A DNA stretch of 64,000 bases from Burkholderiales bacterium (GTDB lineage Bacteria; Pseudomonadota; Gammaproteobacteria; Burkholderiales; Burkholderiaceae_E). This document shows positions 17,676 through 29,730 of the stretch, piece after piece. Numbering within the stretch: position 1 is the stretch's first letter; the number at the start of each line of letters is the position of its first letter. The position numbers were made by a program, and so were the translations under genes. The stretch is taken from the NCBI GenBank assembly GCA_020248665.1, contig JADCHE010000023.1:1-64000 (forward strand), written 5' to 3'. Below the pieces are notes generated by a model. The model searched no databases. It saw only the letters and a program-made list of their open reading frames with translations, and had not been told where the DNA came from.

Positions 17676-17919
17676 GGTTCGGCGAATCCTCGAGCAGCCG
17701 CGTGTACTCGGCGCTCAGGGTCGGGCTGCGGACCGTCATGTTGCCGGCGACCGACGCGTCGGTCGCGATCCGCTGCATGCGCCCCGCGATGAAGGCCGCG
17801 ACCGTCGCGTCGTTGTCCTCGAAGCGCCCGATGCCGGTACCGGCCGGCGCGAGCTTCGTCAGCTCCTCGTGCTCGAGCGCGCCGCGGGTGACCGCGACCG
17901 ACCTGCCGGCGCGGACGCG
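17668..17919 (-). pseudogene. family-3 solute-binding protein fragment
   Basis: A piece of about 80 codons resembling the second half of a periplasmic amino-acid-type binding protein (SBP family 3). 'RSVAVTRGALEHEELTKLAP' corresponds to the conserved hinge 'KVAVTRG' region, then 'IGRFEDNDATVAAFIAGRMQ' and 'TRLLEDSPNLIA' follow in the expected order. There is no start, signal peptide or first lobe upstream, and downstream the frame passes directly into the Bug remnant, whose frame overlaps it by a few bases. It is a fossil, not a functional gene. Confidence 0.6.
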
Positions 17920-18020
17920 GCGCGGGACCGCCGGTGCGGCGGGCCGGGCGCGCTACACTGCGCTGCAGCCCCGCGGCGCCGTCCGCGGCTCCCCGAGACG
18001 ATGGCCCCCACCCGCGCCCG

Positions 18021-18947
18021 ATGACCGACTACCCCCGCGACCTCGTCGGCTACGGCCGCACCCCGCCCCACGCCCGCTGGCCCGGCGACGCCCGTGTCGC
18101 CGTGCAGTTCGTGCTGAACTACGAGGAGGGCGGCGAGAACTCGGTGCTGCACGGCGACCCCGGCTCGGAGCAGTTCCTGTCGGAGATCGTCGGCGCCGCC
18201 GCCTACCCGGCGCGGCACATGTCGATGGAGTCGATCTACGAGTACGGCTCGCGCGTCGGGGTCTGGCGGATCCTGCGCGAGTTCGAGCGCCGGGGGCTGC
18301 CGCTCACGGTGTTCGGCGTGTCGATGGCGCTCGAGCGCCACCCGGAGCTGTCGCGCGCGTTCGTCGAGCTCGGCCACGAGGTCGCCTGCCATGGCTGGCG
18401 CTGGATCCACTACCAGGGCGTGGACGAGGCGACCGAGCGCGAGCACATGCGGATCGGCGTCGAGCTGGTCGAGCGGCTCACCGGCGTGCGCCCGCTCGGC
18501 TGGTACACCGGCCGCGACAGCCCGAACACCCGCAGGCTGGTCGCGGACTTCGGCGGATTCCTCTACGACTCCGACTACTACGGCGACGACCTGCCGTTCT
18601 GGACGCGCGTGACGCGCACCGATGGCACCGAGGTCGACCACCTGGTCGTGCCCTACACGCTCGACGCGAACGACATGCGCTTCGCGACGCCGCAGGGCTT
18701 CAACACCGGCGAGCACTTCCTGCAGTACCTGACCGACACGTTCGACGTGCTCTACGCCGAGGGCACGGAGCAGCCGTCGATGATGTCGGTCGGCATGCAC
18801 TGCCGCCTGCTCGGCCGGCCGGGCCGGTTCCGCGCGCTGCAGCGCTTCCTCGACCACGTCGAGCGGCACGATCGCGTCTGGGTCTGCCGGCGCGTCGACG
18901 TCGCGCGGCACTGGATCGCGCACCACCCGCCCGCGCCGCGCGCCTGA
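18021..18947 (+). CDS. puuE: allantoinase PuuE (polysaccharide-deacetylase-like)
   Basis: Hydrolyses allantoin to allantoate by a metal-independent mechanism described for Pseudomonas PuuE. 308 residues, the family's exact usual size when not fused to OHCU decarboxylase. The start at 18021 is supported by the conserved 'YPRDLVGYGRTPP' beginning. NodB-type fold landmarks are 'VAVQFVLNYEEGGENS' (about residues 29-44), 'MSMESIYEYGSRVG', 'HEVACHGWRW' and 'GWYTGRDSPNTR'. No uraD domain or gene was found alongside. A run of eroded genes lies directly upstream on the other strand, so its promoter sits in or beside relic DNA. Confidence 0.95.
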   Translation: MTDYPRDLVGYGRTPPHARWPGDARVAVQFVLNYEEGGENSVLHGDPGSEQFLSEIVGAAAYPARHMSMESIYEYGSRVGVWRILREFERRGLPLTVFGVSMALERHPELSRAFVELGHEVACHGWRWIHYQGVDEATEREHMRIGVELVERLTGVRPLGWYTGRDSPNTRRLVADFGGFLYDSDYYGDDLPFWTRVTRTDGTEVDHLVVPYTLDANDMRFATPQGFNTGEHFLQYLTDTFDVLYAEGTEQPSMMSVGMHCRLLGRPGRFRALQRFLDHVERHDRVWVCRRVDVARHWIAHHPPAPRA

Positions 18948-18969
18948 GCGCAGCCCGGCGGCGTGCCGG

Positions 18970-19287
18970 TCATTTCACCGGGAAGAACGCCGAGCCGCGC
19001 AGGATCTTGTTCTCCATCCGCATGAACATCGAGGCGGACTTCGACAGGTAGGCCTGCCAGCGCGGATCGGCGGCGAGCTTCGCACGGCGCTGCTCGCGGT
19101 CCATCAGGTCGGTGTACTTCCACATGTGGACGATCTGGTTCAGCTCGCCGATGTCGTGCGAGACGTACCAGCCGTGGGGCAGGCCGAGGTGCTCGGTCTG
19201 CACCGCCCAGCCCTCGGCCTCGTAGAGCTTCAGGAACTCGGGCAGGCGGCCGGGGAACAGCGTGTAGGTGCGGTGGTCGAGGATCAT
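18970..19287 (-). CDS. NIPSNAP-family protein
   Basis: Small protein of 105 residues of the NIPSNAP family (ferredoxin-like alpha-beta fold). It begins 'LDHRTYTLFPGRLPEFLKLY' and contains 'GELNQIVHMWKYTDL', the family core. The function of bacterial NIPSNAP proteins is unknown; they often accompany hydrolases or catabolic enzymes. Its start codon overlaps the stop of the amidase gene (ATGA at 19284-19287), so the two are translationally coupled and probably act on the same compound. Confidence 0.9.
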   Translation of the reverse strand: MILDHRTYTLFPGRLPEFLKLYEAEGWAVQTEHLGLPHGWYVSHDIGELNQIVHMWKYTDLMDREQRRAKLAADPRWQAYLSKSASMFMRMENKILRGSAFFPVK

Positions 19288-20750
19288 GCGGTCTCTCCGG
19301 TGAGCGTGGCGGGGGGCGGGCGGCGCTGCACCCAGCGGGAGGCGAGCTCGTAGGCGCGGGCGAGGCGCAGCAGCGCGAGCTCCCCGTTCGGGCGGCCGAC
19401 CAGCTGCAGGCCCATCGGCAGGCCGCGCGCGTCGAAGCCGGCCGGCACGCTGATCGCGGGCAGGCCGGCCATCGTCGCGCCGGTCACCACTTCCATCCAG
19501 CGGTGGTAGCTGTCCATCGACCGGCCGCCGACCTCGCGCGGCCAGGTGATCGACGCGTCGAACGGGAAGCACTGCGCGACGGGAAGCGCGAGGACGTCGA
19601 AGCGCTCGAGCAGGCCGCGTACGTGGTGGTACCAGGCCGTGCGCTCGGCGGATGCCCGGTACACGTCGAGCGCGGTGACACGCGAGCCCTGCTCCACCTC
19701 CCACTGCGCCTCGGGCTTGAGCAGCGCCCACCTTGCCGGATCGGAGCGGATCGGCTCGAAGCGGCCTGCGAAGCCCATCGCGCGCAGCGTCATGAACGCG
19801 CGCCAGACCCGCTCGTGGTCGAAGCCGAGCGCGGCCGGCTCCACGACACAGCCGAGCCCCGAGACGTCGCGCAGCGCCGACTCGCAGAGCGCGAGCACGC
19901 CGGGCTCGGTGGCGAGGTGGCCGCCGAGGTCGGCGAGCCAGGCGACGCGCACGTCGCGCCAGTCGCCGCAGTCGGACTCGAGCGACGCGTCGAACTGCGC
20001 GGGGTCGGCGTCGAGCGCGAGCGGGGCGCGCGGGTCGGGGCCGGCGAGCGTGCGCAGCATCGCCGCGAGGTCGGGCACGGTGCGCGCCATCGGGCCCTCG
20101 ATGCCGAGCTGCTGGAAGAACGCGTCCTCGGCCGGCCACATCGGCACCCGCCCGCGCGAGGGCCTCAGGCCGAACACGTTGTTCCACGCGGCGGGGTTGC
20201 GCAGCGAGCCGCCCATGTCGCTGCCGTCGGCGACCGGCAGCATCCCGAGCGCGAGCGCGACCGCCGTGCCGCCGCTCGAGCCGCCGCAACTGCGCGTCGG
20301 GTCGTAGGCGTTCAGTGTCGTGCCGTGCACCGGGTTGTAGGTGTGCGAGCCCAGTCCCCACTCGGGCGTGTTCGTCTTGCCGATCACGATGCCGCCGGCC
20401 GCGCGGATCCGCTCCACCACCAGCCCGTCGGCCTCGGGCACGAAATCACGGAACAGCGGCGAGCCGAAGGTGGTGCGCAGCCCGCGCGTCGGCGCGAGGT
20501 CCTTGATCGCCTGCGGGAAGCCGTGCATCCAGCCGCGCGAGTCGCCGCGGGCGAGCTCGGCGTCGCAGCGGTCCGCCTCGGCGAGCAGCGTGGCCTCGTC
20601 GCGCAGCGACACGATCGCGTTGAAGCGCGGGTTCAGCCGGCCGATGCGCGCCAGGTACGCGCGCATCGCGTCGCGGCACGAGGCCTCGCGTCGGTGCAGC
20701 ACGCGGGACAGCTCGAGCGCGTCGAGCCGGCACAGCGATTCGTCGACCAT
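19284..20750 (-). CDS. amidase (amidase-signature family)
   Basis: Amide hydrolase of 488 residues from the ATG at 20750. The Ser-cisSer-Lys machinery is visible: the lysine in 'PQAIKDLAP' (about residue 80), the glycine/serine-rich 'SCGGSSGGTAVALA' (about 155) and the nucleophile region 'GSDMGGSLRNPA' (about 175). Members of the family cleave many amides, including carbamoyl compounds and amidated intermediates, so a role in purine-derived amides is possible but only suggested by the neighbouring allantoinase. The downstream NIPSNAP gene is coupled to it. Confidence 0.92.
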   Translation of the reverse strand: MVDESLCRLDALELSRVLHRREASCRDAMRAYLARIGRLNPRFNAIVSLRDEATLLAEADRCDAELARGDSRGWMHGFPQAIKDLAPTRGLRTTFGSPLFRDFVPEADGLVVERIRAAGGIVIGKTNTPEWGLGSHTYNPVHGTTLNAYDPTRSCGGSSGGTAVALALGMLPVADGSDMGGSLRNPAAWNNVFGLRPSRGRVPMWPAEDAFFQQLGIEGPMARTVPDLAAMLRTLAGPDPRAPLALDADPAQFDASLESDCGDWRDVRVAWLADLGGHLATEPGVLALCESALRDVSGLGCVVEPAALGFDHERVWRAFMTLRAMGFAGRFEPIRSDPARWALLKPEAQWEVEQGSRVTALDVYRASAERTAWYHHVRGLLERFDVLALPVAQCFPFDASITWPREVGGRSMDSYHRWMEVVTGATMAGLPAISVPAGFDARGLPMGLQLVGRPNGELALLRLARAYELASRWVQRRPPPATLTGETA

Positions 20751-20857
20751 CGCGTCGTCCGTCGGGATCGGGGGAGCGGCAACGCTAACACGGCGGCCCG
20801 TGGCGACGGCCGTGCCCGAGGTTCCGGAATCGCGACGGCCTCGCGGGGCCGCGTCGC

Positions 20858-23140
20858 TCAGCCCCGGCGGAAGACGGCCGGCGCGGCGTGGTCCGCGAAC
20901 GGGGTCGAGGCGTCGGCCGCGGGCACCGTGGGCGGGACGCCAGCGCGCCCCGTCGGCACGGCGCCGCCGCCGGTGCCCGCGGAGCCGACGCCGGTGGCCG
21001 AAGGGCCGACCGCGGTCACGGCGGCGACGTCCGCGAGCGAGGCCTCGAAGTCGGGCAGCGACACCGGTCGTCCGAAGTACCAGCCCTGGTAGCCGCTGCA
21101 GCCGTGGCGATCGAGGAAGGCGAGCTGCTCGGCGGTCTCGACGCCCTCGGCGATCACGGCGAGGCCCAGATTCTTCGCCATGCCGATGATCGTCTGCACG
21201 ATCACCGCGTCGCTCGGATCGGTGGCCAGGTCGCGGATGAACGAGCGGTCGATCTTCAGCTCGTCGAGCGGCAGTCGCTTCAGGTAGGACAGCGAGGAGC
21301 AGCCGGTGCCGAAGTCGTCGAGCGCGAAGCCCACGCCGATCGACTTCAGCGCCTGCATCTTCGCGACGCAGCCGTCGATGTTGTCGAGCAGCAGGCTCTC
21401 GGTCAACTCGAGCCGCAGCCGCGACGGGTCCGTGCCGCTGTCGTCGAGCGCCCGCTCGACGCGGTTGACGAAGTCCGGCTGGCGGAACTGGCGCGCGCTC
21501 ACGTTGACCGACAGCCGCAAGTCGCGGGTCGCGGGCCGCTTCGACCAGCCGGTGAGCTGCATGCACGCCGTCTCGAGCACCCACTGCCCGATCGGCACGA
21601 TCAACCCGGTCTCCTCGGCGAGCGGGATGAAGTCCATCGGCGGCACCGCGCCGCGCTCGGGGTGCTGCCAGCGCAGCAGCACCTCGGCGCCGACGGTCCG
21701 AGCGCCGGACTTCTGCGCCTGGTAGGCGAGGCGCAGCTGCCCCTCCGACAGCGCACGGCGCAGGTCGGACTCGAGCGCGGCGCGCGCCTGCAGCGCGACC
21801 TGCATCGCGGGGTCGTAGAAGCGCACCATGCCACGCCCGGCGGCCTTCGCGCGGTACATCGCCGCGTCGGCGTGCATCACCACGTCCTCGACCCGCGCGT
21901 CCCCGCCGAACATCGCGACGCCGATCGACGCCGAGCTGTGGAAGCGCAGCCCGGGCACGTCGAACGGACGCGACAGCGCGGTCATCAGCCGTAGCGCGGC
22001 CTCGTCGGCGCGCGCGGCCGCCTGCCGCGGCTCGCCGTCGAGCCGCTCGAGCACGACGACGAATTCGTCGCCGCCGACGCGCGCGACGGTGTCCTCGGCG
22101 CGCACGCAGGCCTTCAGGCGCTCGGCGGCCTCGACGAGCACCTCGTCGCCGATCGGATGGCCGCGGGTGTCGTTGACGCGCTTGAAGTCGTCGAGATCGA
22201 TGCAGAGCACCGCGCCGCGCTGTCCGGTGCGCGCGCTCGCCGCGAGCGACTGCCGCAGCCGGTCGATCAGCAGCCGGCGGTTCGGCAGCCGGGTGAGGGT
22301 GTCGTAGAAGGCGAGCCGCTGCACCTCGGCCTCGGCCTGCCGCTGCGCGGTCACGTCGTGCGCGACGACCATCCTCGCCGGCCGGCCCTCCCAGGTGGTG
22401 GGCTGCGAGGTCAGCTCGACCTCGATCACGGTGCCGTCGCGCAGGCGGTGGTGCGCGGTCGCCGGGCGGACGAGCCCGTCGGACGCGGCCTCGGTCCCGT
22501 CGGCGGTCGCGGCGGCCTCGGACACGGGGTCGCGCAGGTCGACCGGCGTCATCGCGAGGAACGACTCGCGCGACCAGCCGTAGAGCGCGACCGCGGCGTC
22601 GTTGACCGCGAGGAAGCGCAGCGTCAGGCGATCATGGATCCACATCGGGATCGGGTTCGACTCGAACAGCCGTCGGTGGCGCTGCTCCCCGTCGGCGAGC
22701 GCGAGCAGCGCGGTCCGTCGTCCGGTCACGTCGTGCGCCCAGCCGGCCCAGGCCCGGGCGGCCCCGTCGCGCGGCGTCGGGCAGGCGATGACCTCGATCC
22801 ACCGGATCGCGCCGCCGTCGCCGCTCACGCGGAACTCGTCGCGCCACTCGGTGCCGGTGCGCGCGGCGTGCGAGACTGCGCGCAGCACCCGCCCCAGATC
22901 GTCCCGGTGCACGTGCTCGAGGACGCGCCGCGGGTCGGCGAGCAGGTCGGCCGGCTCGAGCGGCACGAGCGCGCGCAGGCCGTCGCCGACGTGGGTGAAG
23001 CGCACGGATGCCCCGGGCGCCTCGGTCAGCTCGAACAGGCAGGCCGGCATCCGGCGGGCGACCGCGCGCAGCGCCTCGTCGCCGCGCGAGGCGGTCGGCG
23101 TCGTCTCGGGCGGGCCGGGCGGCGGAAGCGGGCGGTTCAT
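20858..23140 (-). CDS. PAS-PAS-GGDEF-EAL cyclic-di-GMP protein
   Basis: Cytoplasmic signalling protein of 760 residues without a membrane segment. Two PAS-like sensor domains (about residues 30-150 and 150-270) precede a GGDEF domain with an intact active site GGDEF at 356-360 and the product-inhibition RxxD site (RAED, 347-350), then an EAL domain (about 460-710). The EAL signature itself reads EVL (486-488), while 'NVSARQF' and 'DDFGTG' (608-613) are intact, so phosphodiesterase activity is plausible. The last ~55 residues are an Ala/Gly/Pro-rich tail. Divergent from xdhA across 213 bp. The signal sensed is unknown. Confidence 0.94.
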   Translation of the reverse strand: MNRPLPPPGPPETTPTASRGDEALRAVARRMPACLFELTEAPGASVRFTHVGDGLRALVPLEPADLLADPRRVLEHVHRDDLGRVLRAVSHAARTGTEWRDEFRVSGDGGAIRWIEVIACPTPRDGAARAWAGWAHDVTGRRTALLALADGEQRHRRLFESNPIPMWIHDRLTLRFLAVNDAAVALYGWSRESFLAMTPVDLRDPVSEAAATADGTEAASDGLVRPATAHHRLRDGTVIEVELTSQPTTWEGRPARMVVAHDVTAQRQAEAEVQRLAFYDTLTRLPNRRLLIDRLRQSLAASARTGQRGAVLCIDLDDFKRVNDTRGHPIGDEVLVEAAERLKACVRAEDTVARVGGDEFVVVLERLDGEPRQAAARADEAALRLMTALSRPFDVPGLRFHSSASIGVAMFGGDARVEDVVMHADAAMYRAKAAGRGMVRFYDPAMQVALQARAALESDLRRALSEGQLRLAYQAQKSGARTVGAEVLLRWQHPERGAVPPMDFIPLAEETGLIVPIGQWVLETACMQLTGWSKRPATRDLRLSVNVSARQFRQPDFVNRVERALDDSGTDPSRLRLELTESLLLDNIDGCVAKMQALKSIGVGFALDDFGTGCSSLSYLKRLPLDELKIDRSFIRDLATDPSDAVIVQTIIGMAKNLGLAVIAEGVETAEQLAFLDRHGCSGYQGWYFGRPVSLPDFEASLADVAAVTAVGPSATGVGSAGTGGGAVPTGRAGVPPTVPAADASTPFADHAAPAVFRRG

Positions 23141-23353
23141 CGTCGGCCCCGCCGGGGTCGCGGGCGGGGAAGCTGAGGATGCACCGACCTTAAGCGTGGC
23201 CGCCAAGGGTCGGTGCGTGGAGAAGCGGGGGCTTTCCCGGCAGTTGCCCGTAACGGCGTCCCTGCCCCGCGGCGGGGCGCCATGGCCCGCCGGTACGGCC
23301 CTTGCTAGAGTGGACGGACGCCGGCACCGGACCGGCGGCCGCCGAGAGCCTCC

Positions 23354-24858
23354 ATGTCCCCCGCACCGCGTCCGATCCGATTCGTCCTCGACGGCCGCCC
23401 GGTCGAGATCGCTGGCGCATCGCCGTCCGCGATGCTGCTTGACTGGCTGCGGACCGAGGCCCGGGCGACCGGCACGAAGGAGGGCTGCGCTGAAGGCGAC
23501 TGCGGGGCGTGCACCGTGGCGCTCGCGCGCCGCGAGGCGGACGGTCGCCTGCGCGTCGAGCCGTGCAACGCCTGCGTCCGGCCGCTCGCCAGCGTCGATG
23601 GCTGCGGCGTGCTGACCGTCGAGGGGCTCGGCGGCGATCACCCGGTGCAGCGCGCGTTGGTCGGTCACCACGGCTCGCAGTGCGGCTTCTGCACGCCGGG
23701 CTTCGTCGTCGCGATGGCGACCCGGCTCGCCGCGGGGCCGGTCGCCTCGCACGCCGAGGCCTGCGAGGCGCTCGCCGGCAACCTGTGCCGCTGCACCGGC
23801 TATCGGCCGATCGTCGACGCGCTGCGCGCGGCGTCGGCGTCGCTTCACGGGAGCGCGGCGTCGGACCCGCGCGCGACGGTCCCGGCCTGCGGGCTGCCGG
23901 CCTGGCTCGACGTGCTGGCCCCGCCGCCCGCCGAGCCACTCGCGTTCGCGGCCGGCGGCGCCGAGTGGCACGCGCCGCGCTCACCCGAGGCGATCGACGC
24001 ACTGCTCGCCGAGACGCCCGAAGCCTGGCTGCTCGCGGGCGGCACCGACGTGGGGCTCTGGGTCACCAAGCAGCTGCGCGAGCCGCGCCGCTGGATCCGG
24101 CTCGGCGAGGTCGAGGCGCTGCGCGTCGCCGCCGCCGGCGACGCCGCGTTCGAGATCGGCGCGGCGGTGTCGCTCGCCGACGCGTTCGCGCTGCTGCGCG
24201 CCGACTGGCCCGAGCTCGACCGCTACTGGGCGCGCTTCGCGTCGCCCGCGATCCGCGCGTCGGGCACGCTGGTCGGCAACCTCGCCAACGGCTCGCCGAT
24301 CGGCGACGCCGCGCCGGTGCTGATCGCGCTAGGCGCCTCGGTCGTGCTGCGCCGCGCCGGCGAGGACGGCCCGCGGGTGCGCGAGCTGCCGCTCGAGGAC
24401 CTGTACGTGGACTATGGCGTCCAGCGCCGCGATCCGGGCGAATGGCTGGAACGGGTGCGTGTGCCGCGCCGCGGCGCGGGTCGCTCCGTCCACGCGGCGA
24501 AGCTCTCGAAGCGCTTCGAGCAGGACATCTCCGCGGTCAGCCTCGCGCTCGCGTTCGGGCGCGGCGAGCGACTGTCGGGCGTGCGGATCGCGCTCGGCGG
24601 CATGGCGGGCACCGTTCGTCGCGCGCCCGCCGCCGAGGCCGCGCTCGAGGGCGCGGCCCCGTCGCTCGACGCGTTCGAGCGCGCAGGCAGCGCGCTCGCG
24701 GCCGACTTCTCGCCGCTCGACGACCTGCGCGCGAGCCGCGAGTACCGGCTCGCCGCCGCGTCGGGCATGCTGGTCCGCGCGTGGCACGCGCTGTTCGGCG
24801 ACGGGCCGGCGGGCGTCGACGACCCGGCGCTCGACGCGCTGGCGGACGGCGGCGCGCG

Positions 24859-24862
<4 letters not shown>
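23354..24862 (+). CDS. xdhA: xanthine dehydrogenase, iron-sulfur/FAD subunit
   Basis: Small subunit of 502 residues. The N-terminal plant-type [2Fe-2S] domain has cysteines in 'EGDCGACTV' and 'CNAC'; the second [2Fe-2S] domain has 'QCGFCTPGF' and 'NLCRCTGYRPI'. The FAD domain follows with 'LLAGGTDVGLWVTKQ' (about residue 230) and 'GTLVGNLANGSPIGD'. Electrons from the molybdenum centre pass through these clusters to FAD and NAD. It overlaps xdhB by the ATGA at 24859-24862. First gene of a long run continuing through the purine importer; the 213-bp upstream gap presumably holds the promoter. Confidence 0.96.
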
Positions 24863-27171
<2,309 letters not shown>

Positions 27172-27196
27172 TCCGCCGCCGTCTTCCCGCCCGCCC

Positions 27197-28195
27197 ATGT
27201 CCGTCCCCGGTGCCCGCCTGATCGAGACCGCCCGCGCCGGTGCCCCGGCGGTCTGGGTCCGCGTCGAGTGCACGCGAGGCTCCGCGCCGCGCGAGCCGGG
27301 TGCGTCGATGCTGGTCGGCGCGCTCGGCGAGGCGGGCACGATCGGTGGCGGGCACCTCGAGTTCGAGGCGATCGCGCAGGCGCGCCGGATGCTCGCCTCG
27401 GGCGTGCGCGTCGCGGTGCGCGACGTGGTGCTGGGCGCCTCCGCCGGGCAGTGCTGCGGCGGCGCGGTCGTGCTGTCGATGCGCCGGATCGACGCGCGCG
27501 AGTCGCCGTGGCTCGACGCGCTCGCGCGGCTCGACGAGGCCGGCGGCACCCTGTGGCTCGCGACCCGGGCCGGCGACGACGACGCGCCGCATACGGTCGT
27601 CGCCGACGCGCCGCCCGAACGGCCGGCCGAAGGCACGCTCGTCTCGCGCGTCGACGTCGCGCCCTGGCGGGTCTGGCTGTTCGGCGCGGGCCACGTCGGC
27701 GAGGCGGTCGTGCGCGTGCTCGCGACGCTGCCGCTGCACCTGGTGTGGGTCGACGCGCGCGCCGACCGGTTCCCCGCGGCGCTGCCGGCGAACGTCGAGG
27801 TCCTCGAGTCCGACTCGCCGGCGCACGAGGTCCGCGCGATCCCGTCCGGCGCCGACGTGCTGGTGATGACGCACAGCCACGCGCTCGACTTCGACGTGTG
27901 CGTGGCGCTCCTCGCGCGCGAGGACCTCGGCGCGGTCGGCGTGATCGGCTCGGCGACCAAGGCGGCGAGCTTCCGCGCGCGGCTCGCGCGGCGCGGCGTG
28001 GCGCCCGGGCGCATCGCGCGGCTGCGCTGCCCGATCGGCGAGCCGCCGCGCGGCAGCGACGGACCTGCCGTCGCGGTGCGCCACGCGCTGGACCGCCACC
28101 CGGGCGCGATCGCGATCTCGGTCGCCTTCGAACTGTGGAGCCTGCGCCGCGCGCGCGTGCCGGCGGGCGTGCCGGCGACGGGGGCCACGCGATGA
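27197..28195 (+). CDS. xdhC: xanthine dehydrogenase accessory protein XdhC
   Basis: 332-residue maturation factor that binds molybdenum cofactor, helps its sulfuration and inserts it into XdhB. The N-terminal XdhC/CoxI domain has 'GSAPREPGASMLVG', 'GTIGGGHLEFEA' and 'GQCCGGAVVLSM' (about residues 90-101). The C-terminal Rossmann domain has 'WLFGAGHVGEAVVR' and 'VGVIGSATKAASFRARL'. The start at 27197 gives the usual N-terminus. It overlaps the importer ATPase by ATGA at 28192-28195, so the enzyme and transporter genes are translated as one operon. Confidence 0.95.
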   Translation: MSVPGARLIETARAGAPAVWVRVECTRGSAPREPGASMLVGALGEAGTIGGGHLEFEAIAQARRMLASGVRVAVRDVVLGASAGQCCGGAVVLSMRRIDARESPWLDALARLDEAGGTLWLATRAGDDDAPHTVVADAPPERPAEGTLVSRVDVAPWRVWLFGAGHVGEAVVRVLATLPLHLVWVDARADRFPAALPANVEVLESDSPAHEVRAIPSGADVLVMTHSHALDFDVCVALLAREDLGAVGVIGSATKAASFRARLARRGVAPGRIARLRCPIGEPPRGSDGPAVAVRHALDRHPGAIAISVAFELWSLRRARVPAGVPATGATR

Positions 28196-29730
28196 CCGAC
28201 CGGCTCGCGCTCGCCGGCATCGTCAAGCGCTATCCGGGCGTCGTCGCCAACGACGACGTGTCGCTGCGTGTCGCGCCGGGCGAGATCCACGCGGTGCTCG
28301 GCGAGAACGGCGCCGGCAAGTCGACGCTGATGAAGATCGTCTACGGCTCGGTGCGGCCCGACGCCGGCGAGATCCGCATCGACGGCAAGCCGGTCGCGGT
28401 GCGCAACCCGCAGGAGGCGCGGCGGCTGGGCATCTCGATGGTGTTCCAGCATTTCAGCCTGTTCGAGACGGTCTCGGTCGCCGAGAACGTCTGGCTCGGG
28501 CTCGACGCGTCGCTGTCGCTCGCCGAGGTCACCGCGCGGATCCGCGCGAAGGCAGGGGAGTACGGCCTCGAGCTCGACCCCGCGCGTCCGGTGCACACGC
28601 TGTCGGTCGGCGAGCGCCAGCGCGTCGAGATCGTCCGCGCACTGCTGACCGACCCGAGGCTGCTGATCCTCGACGAGCCGACCTCGGTGCTGACGCCGCA
28701 GGCGGTCGAGCGGCTGTTCGTCACGCTGCATCGGCTCGCCTCGACCGGCTGCAGCATCCTCTACATCAGCCACAAGCTCGACGAGATCCGAGCGCTGTGC
28801 AGCGCCTGCACGGTGATGCGCGGCGGACGCGTGACCGGCGTCGTCGACCCGCGCGGCGAGACCAACGCATCGCTGTCGCGGCTGATGATCGGCGCCGAGC
28901 CGCCGCCGCTCGAGCACCGGCCGTCGCGGGCCGGCGAGGTCGCGCTCGCGGTGCGCGGGCTGTCGCTGCCGAAGACCTCGCCGTTCGGCATCGACCTCGC
29001 CGACGTCAGCCTCGAACTGCGCGCAGGCGAGGTGCTCGGCATTGCCGGCGTGTCGGGCAACGGGCAGCAGGAGCTGCTCTGCGCGCTGTCGGGCGAGGAT
29101 GCGCGCGCGCCGCGCGACGCGATCGTGCTGCGCGGCGAGCCGGCGGGCGGCGCGTCGCCGCGGCGCCGGCGCGAGCTCGGCCTGCACTTCGTGCCCGAGG
29201 AGCGGCTCGGCCGCGGCGCGGTGCCTGCGCTGTCGCTCGCGCAGAACCTGCTGCTGACCCGGCGCGAGGCGGTGCGGCGCGGCTGGATCGCGCGCGGCGC
29301 GCTCGCCGCGCAGGCCGCCTCGATCATCGAGCGTTTCCGCGTCAAGGCGCGCGGCCCGGGCGCGGCCGCGCGCAGCCTGTCGGGCGGCAACCTGCAGAAG
29401 TTCATCGTCGGCCGCGAGATCGACGCCGGGCCGAAGGTGCTGATCGTCGCGCAGCCGACCTGGGGCGTCGACGTCGGCGCGGCCGCGCAGATCCGCGCCG
29501 CGCTGCTCGGTCTGCGCGACGCCGGCTGCGCGGTGCTGGTCGTCTCCGAGGAGCTCGACGAGCTGTTCGAGCTGTCGGACCGGCTGGTCGTGATCGCGAA
29601 GGGTCGGCTGTCGCCGCCGATCGCGCGCGCCGATGCGAGTGTCGAGCGCATCGGCGTCTGGATGAGCGGCCTGTGGCCCGGTGGCCCGGCCGAGCGCGCC
29701 GGGGCCGATGCCGCGGAGGCCGCCGCGTGA
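28192..29730 (+). CDS. purine/nucleoside-type ABC importer, double ATPase (NupA-like)
   Basis: 512-residue ATPase with two nucleotide-binding domains, as in the BMP/NupABC and sugar CUT2 importers. Domain 1: Walker A 'GENGAGKST' (about residue 37), signature 'LSVGERQRVE', Walker B '[13 protein letters not shown]'. Domain 2: a degenerate Walker A 'GVSGNGQQE', signature 'LSGGNLQKFI', and 'AQPTWGVDVG' in place of a classic Walker B; the weak second site is normal in this family. Placed directly after xdhC and before two permeases and a BMP lipoprotein, which makes purine bases or nucleosides the likely cargo. Confidence 0.93.
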   Translation: MTDRLALAGIVKRYPGVVANDDVSLRVAPGEIHAVLGENGAGKSTLMKIVYGSVRPDAGEIRIDGKPVAVRNPQEARRLGISMVFQHFSLFETVSVAENVWLGLDASLSLAEVTARIRAKAGEYGLELDPARPVHTLSVGERQRVEIVRALLTDPRLLILDEPTSVLTPQAVERLFVTLHRLASTGCSILYISHKLDEIRALCSACTVMRGGRVTGVVDPRGETNASLSRLMIGAEPPPLEHRPSRAGEVALAVRGLSLPKTSPFGIDLADVSLELRAGEVLGIAGVSGNGQQELLCALSGEDARAPRDAIVLRGEPAGGASPRRRRELGLHFVPEERLGRGAVPALSLAQNLLLTRREAVRRGWIARGALAAQAASIIERFRVKARGPGAAARSLSGGNLQKFIVGREIDAGPKVLIVAQPTWGVDVGAAAQIRAALLGLRDAGCAVLVVSEELDELFELSDRLVVIAKGRLSPPIARADASVERIGVWMSGLWPGGPAERAGADAAEAAA

